Positions 12,364 through 24,300 of a DNA stretch of 64,000 nucleotides are shown here, in pieces. Every line of letters starts with the position of its first letter. Within the stretch, counting starts at the first letter, position 1. Below the pieces are notes generated by a model that worked only from the letters and a program-made list of their open reading frames with translations, made no database searches and was not told where the DNA came from. Source of the DNA: Semisulcospira habei (Eukaryota; Mollusca; Gastropoda; Semisulcospiridae); contig BTPG01000001.1 of the NCBI GenBank assembly GCA_036245525.1, positions 219,541,320-219,605,319 on the forward strand, written 5' to 3'. The position numbers and the translations under genes were made by a program.

Positions 12364-15300
12364 CATGTGCGTGAGCTGCAGCAGGCACGAGTGAATGCGA
12401 ATGTATGCAGCGACGTGTATGTATATAGACATAAGTTTTGTGCTACGTGTCTTGTGCATGTGTATTTGCGTCATTATGTGTGTGTGTGGGGATTTTTTTT
12501 TTTTTTTTTTTTTTTTTTACGTCATTCTAAATTCTCTCTATACAGGATGACGTCTTTTCTTTCTGTCGTGTTCTTTTCTGTTCTAAGTTTGTTTCCATGT
12601 CACCTGAGGAAGGATCTTTGATATGAAACGTCGTTATTTGTTTCTATTTTAAAGGGTTTTCTACCACTATCTTCTGTTTTTCTTTCAACATGAATTACTT
12701 ACTTACTTACGCCTGTTACCCCTACCCGGGTATAGGCCGTCGATGAGAGACCTCCAGCAACTCCTGTCCTGTGCTTCTCCTTCGATTCTACTCCAGGTGG
12801 TTCCCAGTCTCTTGATGTCTGCTTGGAGGTCTCGACGCCAGGAGTTTCTCGGCCTACCTCTTTTCCTCTTTCCCTGGGGGTTCCATGACAATGCCTGCCT
12901 AGTGATACTGGAAGCTGGCTTTCTCAGACTGTGACCGATCCATCCCCATCTTCTTCGCCCAATTTCATTCTCTGCTGTTATCTGCTCTGTTCTCTCCCAG
13001 AGTCTGACGTTGCTGGTCTTCTCTGGCCAGTGGATTTTCAAAATTCTTCTAAGGCAACTGTTCATGAAGGTCTGTACTCTGTTGACTGTGGTTTTTGTCA
13101 ATCTCCAAGTCTCTGCTCCATATAGGAGAACTGCTTTTACATTGGAGTTGAAAATCTGGACTTTGGTGTGTTGTGACAGCTCTCTGGAACTCCACACTTT
13201 TTTCAACTGGAGAAAGGCTGCTCTGGCTTTACCGATTCGTGCTCTGACATCTGCATCAGTGCCGCCTTTTTTGTCTATGATGCTCCCGAGATAGGTGAAG
13301 GACTCCACCTCCTCCAACGGGGTGCCAGCAAGCAAGACTGGTTCTTCCCTGGTTGCGTTCAGCCTCATTGTCTTTGTTTTCTGTTTGTGAATGGTGAGGC
13401 CCACTTGGGACGAGATGTCAGCAAGCCTCGTGGTCTTGTCCTGCATTTGTTGATGAGTGTGGGACAGTAATGCCAAGTCGTCTGCAAAATCGAGGTCGTC
13501 AAGCTGTGTCCACAGTGTCCACTGTATTCCACTTCGTCTGTGCTCTGTGGTCATCTTCATGACCCAGTCTATGGCCAGTAGGAAGAGAAACGGAGACAGC
13601 AGACACCCCTGCCTGACACCAGTTCTGACCTGGAGCTCCCTGGTGAACTGCCCTTCGTGGATCACGCGACATGTCATGCCATCGTAGCTATTCTTGATCA
13701 GGCGGACGAGCTTTGTGGGTACACCGTAGTGTCATAGGAGTTTCCACAGAGTCTCTCGGAACACGCTGTCAAATGCTTTCTCATAATCCACAAAGTTGAC
13801 GTACAGCAGGGAGCTCCACTCCAGAGACTGTTCCACGATGATGCGGAGAGTGGCGATCTGGTCTGTACATGATCGGTTCTTCCTGAATCCTGCTTGCTGG
13901 TCTCTCAGCTGGGGGTCAACGGAGCTCTTCATTCTCTCTAGGATGATCCTGTTGAAGACCTTTCCTGGTACTGACAGCAAGGTGATTCCTCTGTAGTTGG
14001 AACACTTGCTGAGGTCGCCTTTCTTGGGAAGCTTGATTAGGTACCCTTCATTCCAGTCAGCCGGCATCACCTCCTCTTCCCAGATCTTTCCAAACAGTGG
14101 GTACAGCATCTCCACTGTTGTCTATAGGTCTGCTTTCAGAGACTCCGCTGGGATGCCATCTGGCCCTGCTGCTTTGCCGTTCTTCAAAAATGCCACTGCT
14201 CTTCTAATCTCTTCCCGGCTGGGTCTGTCACAGCTGATGGGTAGGTCGGTCTCTGCCAGCTGGATGTCTGGGGGGTCAGGTGGGCTAGGTCTGTTCAGTT
14301 TTCAACATGAATACAGTTCAGAAATGCTAGCCAATGAAAAGACGAAGAAGTACTCAACAGAGAAAGAAACACTCTTAGAAAAGACGGGTACAACACAATT
14401 TATTAATATTTCGGGTAAATACCCTTTGTCAAAATAGACAAACAGAGAGATTAGCCGCTACTTATCTTCATTTGCAGAAGGAATGTGGCAACTCAAAATG
14501 AAAAGACGGATTACAACAGCCGAAGGCTATTCAGTCAATCACAGACTAGAGTTCGCTCTGATCTGTCATGTGTACTCCACAGCGCGAGAGTGACACGTGA
14601 ATTGGTTTTCAGTGAATGAAATCTGTGTTCATGTTAAACAGGTGAATAATAGTGAAAATGCCCTTCTTGGGAACCGAAACCAGCTTCGTGTAAAGCGAAA
14701 TTTCGTGTTAAGCATTTTGTGTTATCAGTGAAATTTTAATACAGAATAAGAAGGCCATCGGCCGGGAATGCAAAAACGGTTCGTGTTAACCGGAAATTTG
14801 TGTAAAGCGAGTTCGTGTTAACTGGACTCCACTGTAATTGTTTTGTGAACGGACTATTTCTTTCCAAATTCTGGTCGACTGGTGCTCGGAAAATGACCTG
14901 GAACTGAATGTCTCAAAGACAAAAGAAGTGGTGATTGACTTTCGTCAAATCAAAGTCCCGATACTGCCCCTTGTCATCAATGGGGAAACCGTAGAACAAG
15001 TCGACTCGTTTAAATTTCTCGGCTCCATCATCTCGAGCGATCTGGGTTGGGACAATAACACTACGGCCATTGTGAAAAAGTGCCAACAGCGTCTCCACTT
15101 TCTGAGACAGCTGCGGAAACTCGGTATGTCAAGAGGTATCATGGCACAGTTCTACCGCGCGGTGATAGAGAGCACCTTGTGCTTCTCTATCACTGTCTGG
15201 TATGGCAGCACAACCACAACAGAAAAGAACCAGCTCGAGCACATTGTTAAGACTGCCTCCAAAATAGCTGGCTGCGACTTTCCATCTGTCGCCTCCATCT

Positions 15301-18300
15301 TCAAAACACATATGGAACGGAAGGCAGGAAAAATCGTTCGCGATCTGTCACACCCAGCCAATCATCTCTTCGAGCCTCTGCCCTCTGGCCGGCGGTTTCG
15401 TGCTTTGAAAACCAGAACCTCTCGATTCAGATGCAGTTTCTTTCCAGAAGCTGTACTCAGTTCATCACCATCCATGGAACAACGTGATTCCATGATTGTG
15501 ACATAGGACTGATGTGTGTAATATTGTGTTTATCTATCTTAGTGCTGTATACAGGACGACTGAGTGTTTGTCATGATGAATGCATGTGTAGTAAGTGAGG
15601 ATGTATTTTACTGTCGCCATGTCACACAAAAATCCTTGTAACGTTTTACTTGGTAAATAAATGTCTTATGTCTTATGGACTTTTCCTAAGACTCTACTGA
15701 ATATTGATTGTACATTGCTTAACGTCCCGACAGCAACAAGGCTTTCTCAGGACGTGCCTGCACTGCTTGTGAAAAAAAAAAAACTAAACAGAACATTGAA
15801 TGTATGTCGCCAGCCGGTCAAACACATTAAATAAACCTAACACATGGGCCCAAATAAAGCCAAGACCATTTAGCAACACACATCCAACATCAAGAGCTAC
15901 AGGCAGTGCAGACAGTAGGGAGAGTTTTAAAAAGGCAAATACAGGTGAATGGACAAAGGGTAGACAGAAACACATGCCCCAGAATAGAGAGATAAACCCA
16001 CCCTGTGGGGCTGACCAGGGTGACCCTGGGAACTAAAAAATACCTAACCCCACCCAAGTCCCCCAGGGCAGACCCGGGTGGGGGCTCTACTGAATAGACT
16101 CGGGTGGGAAAGTCCTGACCCCCTTTCCCCGCTAATTAGTTGAGGTACCTTCATTTCCACACGTACTCACTTCCTCTTGTCGGCAAAAAGTCACTACTGA
16201 CCCACTTTCCCCGCTAAATAGGTTAGGAGTCGTACATGCAGGCACGTCCGACCGCTTCCTGTCTCCACTAACCCCATGACTTAATCGCAATCGGTGATAT
16301 ACTTTTTCCTCATTCAATGATTTTGCCAGTAACTTTAGTTCCACTTACTTCTTACTCTTTTACTTAATTCTGAGCTTAATTTTGATCCCTTGACAGTTAC
16401 TGTGTTCTCTACCCAACGAAAGGTCAAAAGTCGATCTGCTATGCCACAGTGAAAAAGTTGTTCCACTATAAACAGGCTCTTACAGTACAGCTGTACCAGT
16501 GTCTTTCTTTCAAGATACATTTTTAATCAATCTATTATTCTTTTCAAAAACAGCATGGGGGCCTTAAAAATTGCTCCATGCAAATTTCACCACTTATGGA
16601 GGTATTCGAAACAAATATTTCACTCAAAAGTTGTTTTGTAGTGATGGCACTGGCAGTAAAATAATTACTATGTTGAGCAGGCACGTTTATACTGGAACTT
16701 CTTTTTCGCAGTTGCTATTCGGCAGGCTGCCAAAGCTGTGTCCGGCTCTTCCAGCATATTCTCTGGAAAATTGATATGAGGCAGTTGGACACAATGTCCG
16801 GCTGTCAAAATAAAATTCCTACCGGGAACGCTGTTTCACGCAATTAGTAATTTTACATCCCTAAATGTGCCCCACCTCGCGCTGGGACCATATGGCGTTG
16901 AGGCACGTCCCCTGGGTGGTGGATAGGGGGTTCCTCGCAAGAGGGGTGCACCGAATGAAATAAGGTGCCATGAACCAACATGGTCTAAGGGAAGGAGACC
17001 CCGACAGAAAACCCCTGGTCCTCCTAGTAAGGGGGTTGGGGGGGTAGCTTCCCCACCCTGCAAATAATGAACAGCTACAAAAACGCCGATGAATAGACAA
17101 ACAGTAATTCCTTTCCTGGAGGAGGAAGGTTCTTCTACCAGAAGATTTATGACGTTGTGTGGTGAAAGCCGGAAGTCTTCGGAAGCCAAAAGACCGAGCC
17201 GCCTCTCTCTATCCAGGGACACAATCATGGGCACATGGAATGTCAAGACCATGTACCAGAGCGGGAAGTCCGCCCAGATAGCAGCGGAAATGCAAAAGTA
17301 CAACCTTTCCCTGCTAGGTATCAGTGAAGCCAGATGGACGCAGTCTGGCCAGAAAATATTGTTAAGTGGGGAGATGATTCTGTATTCAGGTCATGAAGAG
17401 GAGAATGCCCCCCATACAGAAGGTGCAGCATTCATGCTGTCACCAGTGGCACAGAGAGCGCTGATGGGCTGGGAACCTCTTGGGCCAAGAATTATCACAG
17501 CAGCCTTTAGAACCAGGAAAAAGATCAAGCTGAACGTCATCCATTATGCGCCCACTAATGACAGTAACGAGGAAGAGAAACAAGAGTTCTACGACCAACT
17601 CCAGAGTGCTGTGGACAAATGTGCAGAGCGAGACATCACCATCATCATGAGCGATTTTAATGCCAAAATAGGGGAGGACAACACCGGATACGAAGAGGTG
17701 ATGGGGAGACAGGGACTAGGAGAGATGAGTGAGAACGGGGAGAGGTTCGTAGACTTTTGTGCTCTAAACAGACTTGTCATTGGAGGCAGCATCTTCCCAC
17801 ACAGAAGAATACACAAAGCAATGTGGGTCTGACCTGACCATACTACAGAGAACCAAATAGACCATATCTGCATTAGCAAGAAATTTAGAAGATCCCTTCA
17901 AGATGTTCGAGTGAGGAGGGGAGCATATGTCGCCTCAGACCATCATCTGCTTATCTTAAGAATCTCTCTTGGCTTGACTTCGCGAACGAAGATTCTATAG
18001 GTGTTGTCCACGATGTCTGCAGGCATGCTCATGACTGCGGAGGCCGATCCGGGACAGGCAGGTTCGACCGCAGTGGCTGCAGGGGAAGGTCTGGCCAGGG
18101 TTCTGAGTTGCGGCATCTCTGTTTTTTCTCCTGAGCTGCTTGTCTTTAAGGCTAGCTCTGCGAGAGTCCTCAAAGGAGACAGCTGCCTTGTAAATGGTGG
18201 AGCGCCAGGTGTCACGATCCGCAGCAAGTGAAGACCACTGGCGATGGTCGATTTGGCAGGCACTAAGTGACTTCTTGAGACAGTCTTTGTATCTCTTCTT

Positions 18301-21300
18301 TGGTGCCCCTCTGTCTCTGTGTCCAGTGGCGAGCTCACCGAACAGGGTGATCTTGGGTAGGCGATGATCCTCCATCCTGGAGACGTGCCAAGCACAGCGG
18401 AGCTGTGTCTGCAGCAGCAAAGCCTCGATGCTCACAGTTTCTGCCTGTTCAAGGACCTCGACGTTTGTGACATAGTCACTCCAGTGAATGCCAAGGATTG
18501 TACGCAGGCAGCACTGGTGGAAGCATTCGAGGAGTCGTAGTTGGCTGCGGTAGAGGGCCCAGGACTCGGAACCATACAGCAGGGTGGTGAGGACGACAGC
18601 TCTGTACATGCTGATCTTGGTGCCTGTTTTCAGCTGTTGATTGTGCCACACCCGCTTGTATAGAGGCCCGAAAGCGCTGTTTGCTTTTGCCAGCCTGCTG
18701 TCCACCTCCTTGTCCAGCTTAGCGTCCGACGTGATGATGCAGCCACGGTAGGTAAACTGGTGCACCGACTTCAGTTCAGACTCGCCGATGGTGATGTGGG
18801 GAGGGCGATGCTCTACCTTGGGTGCCGGCTGATGGAGGACCTCTGTCTTTTTCAGACTGACCTCGAGTCCAAAGAACTGGGCAGCGTCTGCAAAGCAGGA
18901 TGTGATGCGCTGCAGGGCTCTCTCTCTGTGTGTGCAATGAGGGCAGCGTCGTCAGCAAAGAGCAGCTCACGAATCAGTTGGTCTAGGGTTTTGGTGTGGG
19001 TCTGCAGTCATCTGAGGTTGAACAGGCTGCCATCGAGACAATACCTGATGTACACTGCATCGTCATCGTCGAGGTCCACTGTGGCCTGCTTCAACATCAC
19101 GCTAAAAAAGATGGTGAAGAGGGTCGGTGCCAGCACACAGCCCTGCTTCACACCGTTGAAAATGGGGAATGGTTCTGAGAGGTCACTGTTGAGTCTGACC
19201 TGGCCTTGTTGGTCCTCGTGTAGCTGGACAATCATGCTGAGGAACTTTGGGGGACAGCCAAGTCGCTCCAGGATCTGCCACATGCCTTGCCTGCTCACAG
19301 TGTCGAGCGCTTTTGTTAGGTCGACAAACGTTACGTACAGCCCTTTGTTCTGCTCACGGCACTTCTCCTGAAGCTGTCTCAGCACAAAGACCATGTCGGT
19401 GGTGCTCCTGTTGGCTCTGAAGCCACACTGGCCCTCTGGGAGGTGGTCCTGCAATGGCCGGTACCAGCCGATTCAGGAGCAGCCTTGCAAGAATTTTCCC
19501 GGCAATGGACAGCAGGGTAATTCCACGGTAGTAGGAGCAGGCAGACTTCTCTCCTTTGTTCTTGTACAGTGTGATGATGACTGCATCGCGGAGATCTTTT
19601 GGTAGTGTTCCTTCCTCCCAGCAGCAGAGAAAGAGGTCATGGAGCTTGTTGTGCAGTGCTGGGCCTCCATGTTTCCAGATCTCTGGTGGGATACCGTCAA
19701 TGCCTGCTACTTTGCCACTCTTGAGCTGGTGGATGGCTGTGAGGGTCTCTTCAGCTGTGGGCGGTTCGTCCAATTCAACCTTTACTGGGAGGTGTGGGAT
19801 TTGGAGGATGAATGCTTCTTGAACAGTGCGCTCAGCGCTGAAGAGGTCCTGAAAGTATTCCGACCAGTTCAAGATGGAGTTATTATCTGTCAGGAGTGCC
19901 TGCCCATCAGCGCTTTGCAGGGGACTTTGTATCAGGTGCCTGGGGCCATACACTGCTTTCAGTGCTTCGTAGAAGCCCCTGTAGTCACCGTTGTCAGCGC
20001 AAAGCTGGGTTCTCAGTGCGAGTCTGGTCCACCACTCGTTCTGGAGATCTCTGAGCTTGCGCTGGAGACTGCTGCAGACCAGGCGGAAGGCAGACTTCTT
20101 CACAGGGCAGAAAGGCTGGGCTAGGTGGGCCTGATTTTTTTTTTTTACTTACGCCTGTCACCCCTACCCGGGTATAGGCCGTCGACGAGAGACCTCCAGC
20201 GACTCCTGTCCTGTGCTTCTCCTTCGATTTTACTCCAGGTGGTTCCCATTCTCTTGATGTCTGCTTGGAGGTCTCGATGCCAGGAGTTTCTTGGCCTACC
20301 TCTTTTCCTCTTTCCCTGGGGATTCCATGACAATGCCTGCCTAGTGATACTGGAAGCTGGCTTTCTCAGACTGTGACCAATCCATCCCCATCTTCTTCGC
20401 CCAATTTCATTCTCTGCTGTTATCTGCTCTGTTCTCTCCCAGAGTCTGACGTTGCTGATCTTCTCTGGCCATTGGATTTTCAAAATTCTTCTCTAAGGCA
20501 ACTGTTTATGAAGATCTGTACTCTGTTGACAGTGGTTTTTGTCAATCTCCAAGTCTCTGCTCCATATAGCAGAACTGCTTTTACGTTGGAGTTGAAAATC
20601 CGGACTTTGGTGTTTTGTGACAGCTCTCTGGAACTCCACACTTTTTTCAACTGGAGAAAGGCTGCTCTGGCTTTACCGATTCGTGCTCTGACATCTGCAT
20701 CAGTGCCGCCTTTTTTTGTCTATGATGCTCCCGAGATAGGTGAAGGACTCCACCTTCTCCAATGGGGTGCCAGCAAGCAAGACTGGTTCTTCCCTGGTTG
20801 CGTTCAGCCTCATTGTCTTTGTTTTCTGTTTGTGGATGGTGAGGCCCACTTGGGACGAGATGTCAGCAAGCCTCGTGGTCTTGTCCTGCATTTGTTGATG
20901 AGTGTGGGACAGTAATGCCAAGTCATCTGCAAAATCGAGGTCGTCAAGCTGTGTCCACAGTGTCCACTGTATTCCGCTTCTTCTCTGCTCTGTGGTACTC
21001 TTCATGACCCAGTCTATGGCCAGTAGGAAGACGAATGGAGACAGCAGACACCCCTGCCTGACACCGGTTCTGACCTGGAGCTCCCAGGTGAACTGCCCTT
21101 CGTGGATCACGCGACATGTCATGCCATCGTAGCTGCTCTTGATCAGGCGGACGAGCTTTGTGGGTACACCGTAGTGTTGTAGGAGTTTCCACAGAGTTTC
21201 TTGGTCCACGCTGTCAAATGCTTTCTCGTAATCCACAAAGTTGACGTACAGCGGGGAGCTCCACTCCAGAGACTGTTCCACGATGCGGAGAGTGGCGATC

Positions 21301-24300
21301 TGATACATGATCGGTTTTTCCTGAATCCTGCTTGCTGGTCTCTCAGCTGGGGGTCAACGGAGCTCTTCATTCTCTCCAGGATGATCCTGTTGAAGACCTT
21401 TCCTGGTACTGACAGCAAGGTGATTCCTCTATAGTTGGAACACTTGCTGAGGTCACCTATCTTGGGAAGCTTGATTAGGTACCCCTCCTTCCAGTCAGCC
21501 GGCATCACCTCCTCTTCCCAGATCTTTCCAAACAGTGGGTACAGCATCTCTACTGTTGTCTCTAGGTCCGCTTTCAGAGACTCCGCTGGGATGCCATCTG
21601 GCCCTGCTGCTTTGCCGTTCTTCAAAAATGCCACTGCTCTTCTGATCTCTTCCCGGCTGGGTCTGTCACAGCTGATAGGTAGGTCGGTCTCTGCTGGCTG
21701 GATGTCTGGGTGGTCGGGTGGGCTGGGTCTGTTCAGTAACTCTTCAAAATACTCGGCCCATCTGTCAAGTTGGCCTGCTCTGTCTGCAATAGGCTTGCCT
21801 TCCTTGTCTTTTACTGGTCTTTCTGTATGGCCATACTTGCCCGACAATCTTCTGGTAATGTCGTAGAGCTGTTTCATGTTGCCGCTGCCTGCTGCCTTTT
21901 CTGCCTCTGCTGCCAGGCTGTCCGTGTAGGCCCTCTTGTCTGCCCTGATACTCCTCTTCACCTCGCGGTTGGCTTCCGAGTATTCCTCCTGTGCCCTTGC
22001 TTTGGCTGCTCTCGTGTGACTGTTGTTGACAATTGCTTTCTTCTGCTTCCTCACTTCTATCTTCTTCAGGGTCTGTGCCGACAGCCAGTCCTTGTGGTGG
22101 TGTTTCCTGAACCCTACAGTGTCTTTGCAGGTTGAGTTCAGCGCCTCTCTAACTGCCTTCCACTGCTGCTCTGTGGTGACCGCCTCCTCTTCATTTACTA
22201 GCTCCTGTAGCGCTTGAAACCGGTTGGACAGCACCAGTTTGAACTCTTCTCTCACTCCAGTCTCTCTCAGGAGGCCTACATTATAGCGCTGTCTTCTTGT
22301 TGTCTCTGTGCAGCTTTTCTTTAACTTGAGCTTTATTCTTAAGGTGAGCAGATGGTGGTCTGAGGCGATATCTGCTCCCCTCCTCACTCGAACATCTTGA
22401 AGGGATCTTCTAAATTTCTTGCTAATGCAGATATGGTCTATTTGGTTCTCTGTAGTATGGTCAGGTGAGACCCAAGTTGCTTTGTGTTAGGTGGGCCTGA
22501 TGGGCAGCTCTTTTTTTTTTTTTTTTTTTTTTGCTAGGAGTTTCTGGATCTCTACGTCGTTTTCGTCAAACCAGTCTTTGTTCCTCTTTCTAGCGAAACC
22601 CAAGACTTCTGCAGAGGATTTTGCGATAGCAGTTTTCAGCTGTTCCCAGTGTTTCAGGGGAGGAGTCTGCTGGGTCAGCTGTGTCTGTGAGCCTGCGCTG
22701 TAAATCTGTCTGAAAGGCAGCTTTTACGCCATCACGCTGAAGGATGGCAACATCAAGCTTTTTCTTAGGGGGCCCCCCCTTTCTTGGGTTTTGGCTTGAA
22801 GTGGAGCCTGAGTTTGCAGCGGACAAGGTGGTGGTCAGTGTGGCACTCTGCGCTGGGCATCACTCTGGTGAGGAGGACATCACTGTGGTCCCTCTGACGC
22901 ACTAGGACATAGTCGATAAGGTGCCAGTGTTTGGAGCAAGGATGCATCCAGGTGGTCTTTCGACTGTCCTTTTGCTGGAAAGTAGTGTTGGTGATGACAA
23001 GCTGCTGCTCTGCACAGAGCTCCAACAGTAAGCAGCCATTGTCATTGCAGTTCCCGACGCCATGCTTTCCGAGGACTCCTTTCCAGGCTTCAGAGTCTTG
23101 GCCCACTTTGGCGTTGAAGTCGCCAAGGATTATGACTTTGTCGTCTGCAGGGGTGCTCTGTAGGAGGCTGCGCAGGTCAGTGTAGAACTTGTCCTTTTCT
23201 GCAGGCTCTGCCAGGAGGGTTGGGGAGTACACACTGAGAAGGGTGACGTGTTGCTGGTGTCTCAGTGGGAGGCGCATGGACATGATGCGGTCTGAGTGAC
23301 AGGTTGGTAGGTTTTCCAGCTTAGTCGCAATGGAGGTCTTGACCATAAAACCCATGCCTGAGAGCCGTCTTTCTGATGCAGACTTGCCTGACCAGTAGAT
23401 GGTGTAGCCAGCGCCAAGTTCTTGGAGACTGCCTTCGTCCGGGAGGCGTACTTCGCTGAGCACAGCGATGTCGATGTTTAACCTCCGCAATAACCTCCTT
23501 AAGAATAAAGCTCAAGTTAAAGAAAAGCAGCAGATGGACAACAAGAAGACAGAGCTATAATGCAGGCCTCCTGAGAGAGACTGGAGGGAGAAAAGAGTTC
23601 AAACTGGTGCTGTCCAACCGGTTTCAAGCGCCACAGGAGCTAGTAAATGAGGAGGAGGCGGTCACCACAGAGCAGCAGTGGAAGGCAGTTAGAGAGGCGC
23701 TGAACTCAACCTGCAAAGACACTGTGGGATTCAAGAAACACCATCACAAGGACTGGCCGTCGGCACAGACCTTGAAGAAGATAGAAGTGAGGAAGCAGAA
23801 GAAAGCAGTTGTCAACAACAGTCGCAAGAGAGCAGCCAAAGCAAGGGCACATGAGGAATACTCGGAAGCCAACCGCGAGGTGAAGAGGAGTATGAGAGCA
23901 GACAAGAGAGCCTACACAGACGGCCTAGCAGCAGAGGCAGAAAAGGCAGCAGGCAGCAGCAACATGAAACAGCTCTACGACATTACCAGAAGATTGTCAG
24001 GCAAGTATGGCCATACAGAAAGACCAGTAAAAGACAAAGACGGCAAGCCTATTGCAGACAGAGCAGACCAACTCGACAGATGGGCCGAGTATTTTGAAGA
24101 GTTACTGAACAGACCCACCCCACCCGCCCCCCCATACATCCAGCCAGCAGAGACTAACCTACCCATCAGCTGTGACAGACCCAGCCGGGAAGAGATCAGA
24201 AGAGCAGTGGCATTTTTGAAGAACAGCAAAGCAGCAGGGCTAGATGGCATCCCAGCAGAGGCTCTGAAAGCAGACCTAGAAACAGTAGAGATGCTGTACC

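Larger units (their letters stand above)
11925..12690. mobile_element. Inverted pair of about 90-bp arms around a microsatellite and SINE-like insert
   Basis: The left arm at 11930-12014 (GAAACAAATAACGACGTTTC, then GGATCTTTGATCCGAAACG in reverse) is matched in inverse by 12600-12690. The GATCCGAAACGTCGTT motif is typical of Penelope-like terminal repeats; that class is a guess. Between the arms lie (GT)n, a SINE-like element and poly-T. Confidence 0.55.
11538..14834. mobile_element. TA-flanked DNA transposon derivative (pogo/Tc1-like), heavily interrupted
   Basis: Begins CAGTGGAGTCCGCTTAACAC after TA (11536-11537) and ends with the inverse, GTTAACTGGACTCCACTG, before TA (14835-14836). Subterminal repeats of TTCGTGTTAA occur at both ends (11585-11615 and 14690-14825). 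No transposase frame was seen; the middle is filled with later insertions. The pogo/Tc1 assignment rests on the TA duplication and CAGT terminus only. Confidence 0.6.
17964..23497 (-). mobile_element. LINE with C-terminal C2H2 zinc finger, 9-bp TSD, 5'-truncated, interrupted
   Basis: Inserted in the plus-strand RTE; duplication cttaagaat at 17955-17963 and 23498-23506. On the minus strand: endonuclease (RLNIDIAVLSEVRLPDEGSL, VIILGDFNAKVGQDSEAW, ECHTDHHLVRCKLRL) at 23490-22765, a basic linker, RT (GKVAGIDGIPPEIWKHGG, YRGITLLSIAGKILARLLLN, GQCGFRANRSTTDMVFVLRQ, GVKQGCVLAP, LLFADDAALIAHTE) at 20103-18940, then QFTYRGCIITSDAKLDKEVD, and a finger CSHCGRTCLSRIGLRSHEHA ending at 17995. Own length about 3.2 kb. 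Frameshift near 19450 and stop near 19008. Clade not assigned. Confidence 0.9.

Noticed and set aside
12010..14299. CRISPR-like or phage-like repeats
   Set aside because: The repeats are microsatellites and inverted transposon ends; nothing prokaryotic is present.
20373..22135. Long plus-strand frames opposite the nested RTE
   Set aside because: They are antisense shadows of the RTE reverse transcriptase, which has clear RT motifs on the minus strand; the same shadows recur at every RTE copy.
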